Below, piece after piece: positions 8,485 through 15,950 of a stretch of 64,000 nt of DNA. Source of the stretch: Pseudomonas silesiensis. Its GTDB lineage: Bacteria > Pseudomonadota > Gammaproteobacteria > Pseudomonadales > Pseudomonadaceae. The position numbers and the translations under genes were made by a program. The stretch is from contig NZ_CP014870.1 in the NCBI RefSeq assembly GCF_001661075.1, positions 124,001-188,000 of the forward strand, read 5' to 3'. Below the pieces are notes generated by a model, which was given only the letters and a program-made list of their open reading frames with translations, did no database searches and was not told where the DNA came from. Numbering within the stretch: the first letter of the stretch is position 1; every line of letters starts with the position of its first letter.

Positions 8485-9066
8485 ATGCGCAACGAATCCA
8501 TTCGCTACCTGATTGTGCCGGGCTGGCAAGGATCGTCAGAAGATCATTGGCAAAGCCACTGGCAGAACAGCCTGCCGAATAGCGCACGGGTGGAGCAGGC
8601 CGACTGGCTGACGCCGCGTCGTGAAGACTGGGTCGCTGCGCTTGCCGAGGCAATTGCTGTGGACAGTACCCCCGTGATCCTGATCGCCCATAGCCTGGGT
8701 TGCATTACGGTTGCCCATTGGGCCGCCACTGCGCCTGTGCAGTATTTACGTCAGGTTCGCGGTGCCTTGCTGGTGGCGCCTGCGGACGTCGAGCGTCCGG
8801 CATGTGCGCCAGCCTTGCGCAATTTCGCTCCGATCCCGACCCACCTTTTGCCGTTTCCCAGCCAGGTCGTCAGCTCGGACAATGACAGCGCCGTGAGTGC
8901 GCCCCGTGCATTGGAGCTGGCCCGCAACTGGGGCGCCGAGGCGGGAATTTTGTCGGGGGCCGGACACATCAACGTGAAGTCCGGTCATCAGCGCTGGGAG
9001 CAGGGTTTTGCCTATCTCTATCGTCTGCAAAATCGTATGGAGCACCACGCGCTGCGTCGCGCTTGA
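8485..9066 (+). CDS. RBBP9/YdeN-family serine hydrolase
   Basis: A 193-residue alpha/beta hydrolase that starts after CAGGAGAGCTCCCC. The RBBP9-type opening is clear (IRYLIVPGWQGSSEDHWQSH), with nucleophile S70 in IAHSLGC, aspartate D132 or D134 in SSDNDSAVS and H161 in SGAGHINVKSG. These are the catalytic triad positions of the family, whose natural substrates are poorly known. The gene is followed after 56 bases by a sigma-54-type activator and then metQ. The sulfur-type palindrome upstream suggests expression in sulfur limitation, for instance to cleave sulfate or thio esters; that link is inference. Confidence 0.88.
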   Translation: MRNESIRYLIVPGWQGSSEDHWQSHWQNSLPNSARVEQADWLTPRREDWVAALAEAIAVDSTPVILIAHSLGCITVAHWAATAPVQYLRQVRGALLVAPADVERPACAPALRNFAPIPTHLLPFPSQVVSSDNDSAVSAPRALELARNWGAEAGILSGAGHINVKSGHQRWEQGFAYLYRLQNRMEHHALRRA

Positions 9067-9122
9067 ACCTGATTTTTTAAAAATCGCCCCCGTCTCCTGA
9101 CGGTTTTGGGCGGGAGTCTGCC

Positions 9123-10052
9123 ATGAGTTTCGAAGCCTTCGGTCAGCCGCTGCTGACCTTTCCCGATGCAGAAAAAAGTCCCCTTAGCATTCGCGCCAAG
9201 GCGCTGGTATTTGTCGATCCGCGCTCGCGCCAGTTGCGCCAGGAGCTGGAGCAACTGGCGCCGCGTTCGATTTCCGTGTTGATCCGTGGCGAAACGGGTA
9301 GCGGTAAGGAATTGTTGGCGCGGCACATCCACCGCGCCAGTGATCGTGGGGGCTTGTTCGTTTCGGTGAATTGCGGCGCGATCAGCCCCACTTACGCCGA
9401 TGCCGAATTGTTCGGTTACGCTGCCGGCAGCTTCAGCGGTTCGGCCAGCAGTCGCGCCGGCTGGTTCGGTTCGGCCAACGGCGGGACGCTCTATCTGGAC
9501 GAGATCGGCGACCTGCCGTTGCCGATCCAGGTCAAACTGCTTGCCGCCCTGGAAAACCACGAAGTCACCCGCGTCGGCGCCCAGCAACCGAGTCCGGTGG
9601 ATGTGCGCCTGGTGGCCGCCACCAGCATCGATCTGGCCCAGGCGGTTGCTGCCGGGAAATTCCATGAGCGGCTTTATCACTATCTCCGCGAAGGTCAACT
9701 CGAACTGCCCGCCTTACGCGAACGGGTGGGCGATATCCTGTCGCTGGCCGAGTACTTTCTCGGCATCTATAGCCAGCGTCTGGACTTGGCAGTGCCGCTG
9801 ATCAGCGAGGCTGCGCAGCATGTGCTGGAACAGCACAGTTGGCCGGGCAACACTCGAGAGCTGGAAAACGTCATTCACTTTGCGTTGTTGGTGAGTACGG
9901 GCGATGAGATTTTGCCCGAGCATTTGAATTTGTCTGAAGTGCCTGCCTCGCTGGTGGCGATCGAACGGCAACTGAAGCAGATCCTCACCAGAGGCACTGC
10001 CAGCGAACAAGCAGCACTGAAACAACTCTTGAAAGACGCCGCGCTCGTGTAG
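9123..10052 (+). CDS. Sigma-54-dependent activator (SfnR-like), altered contact loop and no DNA-binding domain
   Basis: A 309-residue AAA+ activator. Walker A GETGSGKE (56-63), Walker B TLYLDE (122-127) and the C-terminal lid (SWPGNTRELENVIHFALL) are present, and there is no N-terminal sensor domain beyond about 30 residues. Two features are odd. The loop that normally reads GAFTGA and touches sigma-54 reads GSFSGS (102-107). After the lid only about 60 residues follow, without a recognisable Fis-type helix-turn-helix, and the stop codon lies inside a REP unit. Similar proteins control sulfone and sulfonate genes in Pseudomonas (SfnR), which fits the neighbours. Whether it activates transcription alone is uncertain. 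Confidence 0.8.
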   Translation: MSFEAFGQPLLTFPDAEKSPLSIRAKALVFVDPRSRQLRQELEQLAPRSISVLIRGETGSGKELLARHIHRASDRGGLFVSVNCGAISPTYADAELFGYAAGSFSGSASSRAGWFGSANGGTLYLDEIGDLPLPIQVKLLAALENHEVTRVGAQQPSPVDVRLVAATSIDLAQAVAAGKFHERLYHYLREGQLELPALRERVGDILSLAEYFLGIYSQRLDLAVPLISEAAQHVLEQHSWPGNTRELENVIHFALLVSTGDEILPEHLNLSEVPASLVAIERQLKQILTRGTASEQAALKQLLKDAALV

Positions 10053-10128
10053 GAGCGAAGCTTGCTCGCGAACCAGACAACGCGGTGTATCAGGAAGGAC
10101 GCCTTCGCGGGCAAGCCTCGCTCCTACA
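10048..10128. repeat. Inverted REP pair abutting the sigma-54 activator gene
   Basis: GTAGGAGCGAAGCTTGCTCG and its inverse. The stop codon of the upstream gene (TAG at 10050-10052) is part of the first REP unit. Confidence 0.85.
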
Positions 10129-10304
10129 GGGAATGAGCCAGCCAGCGCTGTATGAACAAAATGGAATATGAAAGTGAATAAAAGATATTGTTCGGGAATA
10201 AAAAATCCCGGTATTGTCCGCGTCACGCCAGCGATAGCACTTCACTGGCACCTGTATTAATAGCCGTCGTTGATGACGACCGCGATTTTCGATAAGGACA
10301 CTGC

Positions 10305-11087
10305 ATGAAAAAGGTTCTGTTGTTCACCGCACTGGCGGCTGCCCTGACGGCGGGCCTGGCCCAGGCTGGCGAGAAACTGGTGGTGGCGGCGACCCCGGTC
10401 CCGCACGCCGAAATTCTGGAACTGATCAAGCCGACCCTCGCCAAAGAAGGCGTGGACCTGGAGATCAAAGTCTTCACCGACTACGTTCAGCCGAACGTGC
10501 AGGTCGATCAGAAGCGTCTGGACGCCAACTACTTCCAGACCCTGCCGTACCTGAAAAGCTTCAACGAAGGCAAAGGCACTAACCTGGTGACCGTGATCGG
10601 CGTGCACGTCGAACCGTTCGGTGGCTACTCGAAGAAAGTCAAAAGCCTGGCTGAATTGAAAGACGGCGCAACCATCGCCATTCCGAACGAAGGCAGCAAC
10701 AGTGGCCGTGCCCTGATCCTGCTGCAGAAGGCTGGCCTGATCGAGTTGAAAGACCCGAAAAATGCCCTGGCGACCCCGAAAGACATCGCCAAGAACCCGC
10801 ACAACTTCAAGTTCAAGGAGTTGGAGTCAGCCATGCTGCCGCGTGTACTGGATCAGGTCGACCTGGACATGATCAACACCAACTACGCACTGGAAGCGGG
10901 TCTGAACCCGGCTAAAGACGCGCTGGTGATCGAAGGCGCCGATTCGCCTTACGTGAACTTCCTGGTGGCGCGCCCGGACAACAAGGACAGCGTCGCCATC
11001 CAGAAACTGGCCAAGGCCTTGACCAGTCCTGAAGTGAAGGCATTCATCGAGAAGAAATACAGCGGCGCGGTACTGCCGGCGTTCTGA
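10305..11087 (+). CDS. metQ: MetQ/NlpA-family methionine-binding protein, not next to its permease
   Basis: A 260-residue periplasmic binding protein. Its signal peptide ends AQAG and has no lipobox cysteine, so it is probably soluble rather than a lipoprotein. The NlpA-family landmarks are clear: PVPHAEILELIKP, FTDYVQPNVQVDQKRLDANYFQTLPYL and AIPNEGSNSGRALILLQKAGLI. It would bind methionine or related compounds for a MetNI-type ABC transporter. No ATPase or permease gene is adjacent; the nearest set (metNIQ) is 13 kb away at 23771-26350. The start follows ATAAGGACACTGC, and AT-rich sequence with TATTG-N5-GAATA (10186-10200) lies upstream. A strong terminator follows. Confidence 0.9.
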   Translation: MKKVLLFTALAAALTAGLAQAGEKLVVAATPVPHAEILELIKPTLAKEGVDLEIKVFTDYVQPNVQVDQKRLDANYFQTLPYLKSFNEGKGTNLVTVIGVHVEPFGGYSKKVKSLAELKDGATIAIPNEGSNSGRALILLQKAGLIELKDPKNALATPKDIAKNPHNFKFKELESAMLPRVLDQVDLDMINTNYALEAGLNPAKDALVIEGADSPYVNFLVARPDNKDSVAIQKLAKALTSPEVKAFIEKKYSGAVLPAF

Positions 11088-11115
11088 TTCGCGAGGTAAA
11101 CCCCTTCAAGGTTTC

Positions 11116-11150
11116 AACGCCGACGGCTTTCAGTAGCGTCGGCGTTTTTT
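11116..11150 (+). terminator. Rho-independent terminator of metQ
   Basis: AACGCCGACG (11116-11125) pairs perfectly with CGTCGGCGTT (11137-11146), followed by a run of six T. Confidence 0.9.
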
Positions 11151-11325
11151 ATGCAGAAGGCGAATTGCGCGATGAACCAAGCCGCAAGGCGTGATTGTCG
11201 AGAGTGGGAGCGGGTGATTGATCTGACTACCCGATGATTCCTCTGCTGGCTACCTAGCAGTTCTGCTAGGTGGCGGGGTGCCGTCGTTGGTGCACACTGA
11301 CTGCCTGACGGTGAGGGGTTCTGTA

Positions 11326-12423
11326 ATGGAAACGTTCAATTCCGGCTCGTGTCGTTATCGCTACAACGCACTGGATCAGCTGACCGGGCTTGAGCCTGTC
11401 GGGCAAGCGACGTCGCAAAGGTTTTATCGTCTTGAGCATCTGGCAACCGAGGTTCAAGGTCCCACCAGCCAGAGCGTATTGCAGCACGGCACTCAACTGC
11501 TGGCGCTGCAAACGCGCGAAGGCGACGACTTCCACAGCCAGTTGCTGGCCACCGATCAACAACGTTCCGTGTTGCGTGTCACCGACCCTGTCGGACCTGT
11601 GCAGCAGGTATACACGGCTTACGGTCATCGCCGGGTCGATCGCGGTCTTGGCAGTCTTCTGGGTTTCAACGGCGAAGCGGTCGATCCGGTCACCGGCCAT
11701 TACTTGCTGGGCAACGGCCATCGGGCCTTCAATCCGGTGCTGATGCGTTTCAATAGCCCTGACAAACTGAGCCCATTCGGTCGCGGTGGGCTCAACGCGT
11801 ATGCTTATTGCCTTGGCAATCCGGTGAGCTTCAGAGATCCGACAGGGCAAGCAACCGAGCAAACCTGGCAACCCTGGTTGATAGTGGCGCTGGGTGCTCT
11901 GGGCCTGGTTTCAGCGGGGGTCGGATTGTTCTCGACGGGACTCGCATTCAAGAATTTGAAGGTTACGAGCGTCCCCGCTTCTGCTGCGGCCTCGAAAAAA
12001 GCCGTCCAAGCAGGTGCCGTAGCAACCGTTGCAGGTGTTGTTGGAGCCGGAGTGGGAATGGCAAGAGCAAGTATCAACGCGGCTGATCCAAGTAGTAGCG
12101 CTCAAGATGCTCTAATCATTGCTGCCGTGGCACTGAGCGTTATCTCGCTAGCAGGCACAATCAGCTCGGTGGGTTTCAGCTTACAGGGGCACAGATTGAA
12201 CAAGGCCGCAGCACTGAGTGCCGCGACCAGCGAGCCTATAGTTGCTGCGCGTAGAATACCTCGTGCGCAGCTTCTTCAGGTGGGTCCTTCAGCTCCTCCC
12301 CTAACGCCTCGCGCTGTCCCCTCAACGCTGCCCCCCATCGGTTTTGAACGATTCAGGTCTGGTCAACATGGCACTATTGGGCCGCAGCAAGCCCTGAATA
12401 TTCGGCGTAATCATCAGTTCTAG
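11326..12423 (+). CDS. Short RHS-repeat-associated core protein with hydrophobic C-terminus
   Basis: A 365-residue protein; the ATG at 11326 is chosen because GAGGGG precedes it. Residues about 1-175 show RHS-type YD repeats (SCRYRYNALDQLTGL) and the RHS core signature (LGFNGEAVDPVTGHYLLGNG, RFNSPDKLSPFGRGGLNAY, NPVSFRDPTG). This is the segment that, in full-length RHS and Tc-toxin C proteins, closes the protein shell and cuts off the variable toxin tip. The remainder (about 180 residues) has three hydrophobic segments and a basic, proline-rich tail and is not recognised. Full RHS proteins exceed 1000 residues, so this is an orphan module. Codon use becomes less typical toward the 3' end. No VgrG or immunity gene is nearby. 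Confidence 0.8.
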   Translation: METFNSGSCRYRYNALDQLTGLEPVGQATSQRFYRLEHLATEVQGPTSQSVLQHGTQLLALQTREGDDFHSQLLATDQQRSVLRVTDPVGPVQQVYTAYGHRRVDRGLGSLLGFNGEAVDPVTGHYLLGNGHRAFNPVLMRFNSPDKLSPFGRGGLNAYAYCLGNPVSFRDPTGQATEQTWQPWLIVALGALGLVSAGVGLFSTGLAFKNLKVTSVPASAAASKKAVQAGAVATVAGVVGAGVGMARASINAADPSSSAQDALIIAAVALSVISLAGTISSVGFSLQGHRLNKAAALSAATSEPIVAARRIPRAQLLQVGPSAPPLTPRAVPSTLPPIGFERFRSGQHGTIGPQQALNIRRNHQF

Positions 12424-12438
12424 CCACGCACCGATAAT

Positions 12439-13599
12439 TTAATCCGGCCAATACCAAGCCGGCTCATCCAGCATCCGCTGCCCGACAATCCCGGTCTGGC
12501 CCAATGTCTTCTCCAGCACGATGCAATTGCATTCCTCATCCTCCTGCAACGCCGAAATCAGTCGCCGGGCATGGGACACCACCCACACCTGGCTCTGCGC
12601 CGACGCCCGGATAATCAACCGCGCCAGCGCCGGCAACAGGTCCGGGTGCAGGCTGGTTTCCGGCTCGTTCAGCACCATCAGCGACGGGGGGCGGGGCGTC
12701 AGCAGCGCGGCGACCAGCAGCAAGTAGCGCAAGGTCCCATCGGACAACTCGGCCGCCGATAACGGTCGCAACAACCCTTCCTGATAAAACTCAATGGCAA
12801 ACCGTCCGCCCTGTAACGGCGCGATGCTCAATCGCGCGCCCGGGAACGCGTCACTGATCGCCGTCTGCAAAGCCTCTGGATCGCCGATTTCCCGGATGGT
12901 CTGCAACGCGGCAGCCAGATCACGACCATCGTGGTGCAGCACCGGCGTGCGGGTGCCCAACTGCGGTTGACGCACGGGCGCGTCGGCGTCGCTGCGAAAG
13001 TGATCGTAGAAACGCCAGCGGCGGATGAATTCCCGCAACTGCATGACTTCCGGCGAGGTACGAAAGCTGCCGACCTGATCGAACAGGCTGTCGAAATTCG
13101 GCGTGTGCCGGGCCAGGACTTCCCAGCTGCGACCTTCACGCGCACGAATCATCGGGCCATCGCGGTCCACCAGCAGGCTGGCCGGGCGATAGAAAGGCCC
13201 GGCCCAGATGCATTCCTTTTTGATTTCCGGGTCCAGGGAAAAACAGGAAAGGGTCTTTTCCGGCAAACCCAGCGCGATGCAATAGCTGAAATCTTCCCCG
13301 GCAAACCCCAAACGCAGGCGTTTGACCCCCTGTCGAACAGTCGCCTCTATCGGCACTTCGCCGTTGCGCATGCGCCGGCTGATGTGTTCCGGGCCGGCCC
13401 AGAAGGTTGAATCCAGTCCGCCCTCGCGAGCCAAGGCATTGACCACGCCTCCCTGGGCGGTTTCCGCCAACAGGCGCAACGCGCGGTAGAGGTTGGATTT
13501 ACCACTGCCGTTGGGGCCGGTGATCAGGTTCAGCCGGCCCAGGGGGATTACCAGTTTATTGATCGAACGGTAATTGGCGACCGCGAGGGTTTTGAGCAT
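12439..13599 (-). CDS. AAA-family ATPase (RecF/OLD-like)
   Basis: A 386-residue ATPase starting at MLKTLAVANYRSINKL; a start 11 codons upstream is possible, and neither has a strong ribosome site. Walker A is GPNGSGKS (near residue 30). The C-terminal half has the ABC-type signature LSDGTLRYL, Walker B LMVLNEPETSLHPDLLPAL and a switch WVVSHARRLI. This is the domain order of SMC-like ATPases of the RecF/OLD group, with a long inserted region instead of coiled coils. Some relatives pair with a nuclease (Gabija, Septu), but no nuclease gene adjoins it here. It is convergent with the RHS gene, 15 bases apart. Its function is unknown. Confidence 0.82.
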   Translation of the reverse strand: MLKTLAVANYRSINKLVIPLGRLNLITGPNGSGKSNLYRALRLLAETAQGGVVNALAREGGLDSTFWAGPEHISRRMRNGEVPIEATVRQGVKRLRLGFAGEDFSYCIALGLPEKTLSCFSLDPEIKKECIWAGPFYRPASLLVDRDGPMIRAREGRSWEVLARHTPNFDSLFDQVGSFRTSPEVMQLREFIRRWRFYDHFRSDADAPVRQPQLGTRTPVLHHDGRDLAAALQTIREIGDPEALQTAISDAFPGARLSIAPLQGGRFAIEFYQEGLLRPLSAAELSDGTLRYLLLVAALLTPRPPSLMVLNEPETSLHPDLLPALARLIIRASAQSQVWVVSHARRLISALQEDEECNCIVLEKTLGQTGIVGQRMLDEPAWYWPD

Positions 13600-13782
13600 A
13601 AAAGGACGTTCTCTGTTGCCCCGAAACGGCATCAGGATAACCCTGTTGGCGAAGTTGACGTGTAGGACCTATATGCAACTCTTGTAGGAGGAAATGCATG
13701 TCAGCGTAGGCGAAGGTGGAACCCTGTTATAAGCTCACAGTCGTATCGAACTGGCACGCCCGTACAACGCAAAGGAGTCTGC

Positions 13783-14886
13783 ATGGCTGGTCCCGGATTG
13801 AAAAGAGTGGTCGGCCTGAGTGTCCTGGCTTTGCTGACCGCCTGCGGCGAGAAGCCCCAGGTTGAAAAGGAACGTCCGCGGGTTTTCGTGCAGGAGGTCA
13901 AGTCGGCTGACTACGCGGCCTCGGTGACCCTCACGGGGGATGTCCAGGCGCGAGTGCAGACCGAACTGTCATTTCGCGTCGCCGGCAAAATCATCCAGCG
14001 CACGGTCGATGTCGGTGATCGGGTGACGGCCAGACAGGTGCTGGCCAGGCTCGATCCGAAGGACCTGCAAACCAGCGTCGATTCGGCCCAGGCGCAGGTG
14101 GTTGCCGAACAGGCACGGGTCAAGCAGACCGCCGCCGCTTTCGTGCGCCAGCAAAAACTGCTGCCCAAGGGCTACACCAGCCAGAGCGAATACGATTCCG
14201 CCCAAGCCGCCTTGCGCAGCAGTCAAAGCGCCCTGGCGGCCGCCCAGGCACAATTGGCCAATGCCCGTGAACAACTGAGCTATACCGCCTTGATTGCCGA
14301 CGCGCCGGGGGTGATTACCGCCCGCCAGGCCGAAGTCGGCCAAGTGGTACAGGCCACGGTGCCGATTTTCAGCCTGGCCCGGGACGGTGAGCGCGACGCG
14401 GTGTTCAACGTCTATGAATCGCTGTTGGCCGAACCGCCGACGGATAAATCGGTGGTGGTCAGCCTGCTCGAAAACCCGGCGATCAAGACCACTGGCACCG
14501 TGCGTGAAGTCACCCCGGCAGTGTCTGCGCAGACCGGTACCGTGCAGGTCAAGGTCAGCCTCAACGGCCTGCCGGAAGGCATGCAGCTTGGCTCGGTAGT
14601 GAGTGCCACGGCCAAGACGCCGGGCAAATCCGCCGTGGAATTGCCCTGGTCGGCACTGACCAAAAACCTCAGCGACCCGGCCGTGTGGCTGGTGGACGAC
14701 GAAGGCAAGGCGCAGCTGCACACCGTCACCGTCGGCCGTTACCTCATCGGCAATGTCGTCATCAGCGCTGGCCTCAAGGGTGGCGAAAAAGTCGTCATCG
14801 CTGGCGGCCAGTTGCTGCATCCCGGCGTGAAGGTGGAGATTGCCGAAAACACGTATAAGGACTTAGGCGCGGGAGCCCAGCCATGA
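13783..14886 (+). CDS. triA: RND efflux periplasmic adaptor lipoprotein, first of two (TriA-like)
   Basis: A 367-residue membrane-fusion protein with a lipoprotein signal (LALLTAC, cysteine near residue 22). The order of domains is usual: a beta-barrel/lipoyl segment (LTGDVQARVQTELSFRVAGK), a helical hairpin rich in alanine and glutamine (about 100-170), then the second lipoyl half (ARQAEVGQVVQATVPIF) and a beta-barrel. It follows AAAGGAGTCTGC. Its stop overlaps the next start by four bases (ATGA), so translation is coupled. Two adaptors followed by one RND pump is the TriABC arrangement of P. aeruginosa, a triclosan and detergent efflux system. The gene name is by analogy. Confidence 0.78.
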   Translation: MAGPGLKRVVGLSVLALLTACGEKPQVEKERPRVFVQEVKSADYAASVTLTGDVQARVQTELSFRVAGKIIQRTVDVGDRVTARQVLARLDPKDLQTSVDSAQAQVVAEQARVKQTAAAFVRQQKLLPKGYTSQSEYDSAQAALRSSQSALAAAQAQLANAREQLSYTALIADAPGVITARQAEVGQVVQATVPIFSLARDGERDAVFNVYESLLAEPPTDKSVVVSLLENPAIKTTGTVREVTPAVSAQTGTVQVKVSLNGLPEGMQLGSVVSATAKTPGKSAVELPWSALTKNLSDPAVWLVDDEGKAQLHTVTVGRYLIGNVVISAGLKGGEKVVIAGGQLLHPGVKVEIAENTYKDLGAGAQP

Positions 14887-15950
14887 AGCGTCTGATGCTG
14901 GTGCTCTGCGTTGGAATGCTGGTGGCCTGTTCGAAAGAAGAACCGCCACCGGAACCGGTACGCCCGGTGTTGTCGATCAAGGTCCAGGCACTGGACGAGG
15001 AAAGTCTCGGCCGCTTTGCCGGCAGTATCCAGGCCCGCTATGAAAGTAATATCGGTTTCCGCGTGCCGGGTCGCATCGCCAGCCGTAACGTCGATGTCGG
15101 CGCCGAAGTCGAGAAGGGTGCCTTGCTCGCAACGCTTGACCCCACTGACCAGCAAAACCAGTTGCGCTCGGCCCAGGGCGATCTGGCACGGGTCCAGGCG
15201 CAGTTGATCAACGCTCAGGCCAACGCCCGCCGCCAGCAGGAATTGTTCGATCGCGGCGTCGGTGCGCAAGCCCAACTGGACATCGCCCAGACCGACCTCA
15301 AGACCACTCAGGCCTCCCTCGACCAGGCCAAGGCGGCGGTCGATCAGGCCAAGGATCAACTCGACTACGTCGAACTGCGCGCCGACCACAAAGCCATCGT
15401 CACTGCCTGGAACGCCGAAGCCGGGCAAGTGGTGACGGCCGGCCAGCAAGTGGTGACCCTGGCGCAGCCGGATATCAAGGAAGCGGTGATTGACCTGCCC
15501 GACACCCTGGTCGACCAATTGCCGGCGGACGTGGTGTTTCAAGTCGCCGCGCAACTGGACCCAAGGATCACCACCACTGCCATTGTTCGCGAAATCGAAC
15601 CCCAGGCGCAAAGTGCGACCCGTACCCGTCGCGCCCGCCTGAGCCTGACTGACACGCCACCCGGTTTTCGCCTGGGCACGGCGATCAGCGTGACCCTCAG
15701 CTCCGCGATCAAACCGCGCATCGAGTTGCCGGTGAGCGTGCTGCAAGAGGTGGATGGCAAATCGCGGATCTGGGTGGTCGATCCACAGACGCAAACCGTT
15801 TCGCCGCGGGACGTCAGCCTCATCAGCCGCACGGACAGCACGGTGGTCCTGACCAACAGCGTGAAGTCCGGTGAGCGGGTCGTCAGTGCGGGGGTAAACA
15901 GCCTCAAACCGGGGCAGAAAGTGAAAATCGACGAGGACAGCCCGCAATGA
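14883..15950 (+). CDS. triB: RND efflux periplasmic adaptor lipoprotein, second of two (TriB-like)
   Basis: A 355-residue adaptor with a lipobox (LVAC, cysteine near residue 16). Lipoyl halves (SNIGFRVPGRIASRNVDVG and AWNAEAGQVVTAGQQVV) flank a helical hairpin of about 90 residues (QQNQLRSAQGDLARVQAQL onward). It is related to, but clearly different from, the adaptor encoded just upstream, as in TriA/TriB, where both are required for one pump. Its start and stop overlap both neighbours by ATGA. The substrate range cannot be read from sequence. Confidence 0.78.
   Translation: MKRLMLVLCVGMLVACSKEEPPPEPVRPVLSIKVQALDEESLGRFAGSIQARYESNIGFRVPGRIASRNVDVGAEVEKGALLATLDPTDQQNQLRSAQGDLARVQAQLINAQANARRQQELFDRGVGAQAQLDIAQTDLKTTQASLDQAKAAVDQAKDQLDYVELRADHKAIVTAWNAEAGQVVTAGQQVVTLAQPDIKEAVIDLPDTLVDQLPADVVFQVAAQLDPRITTTAIVREIEPQAQSATRTRRARLSLTDTPPGFRLGTAISVTLSSAIKPRIELPVSVLQEVDGKSRIWVVDPQTQTVSPRDVSLISRTDSTVVLTNSVKSGERVVSAGVNSLKPGQKVKIDEDSPQ

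Noticed and set aside
8079..8582. 167-codon plus-strand frame across the possible small RNA and into the hydrolase gene
   Set aside because: It runs through a strong terminator and a REP unit and overlaps the hydrolase start.
10230..10304. Possible sigma-54 promoter (TGGCAC) before metQ
   Set aside because: The required GC at the -12 position is missing; other TGGCAC occurrences in the window also lack a proper second element.
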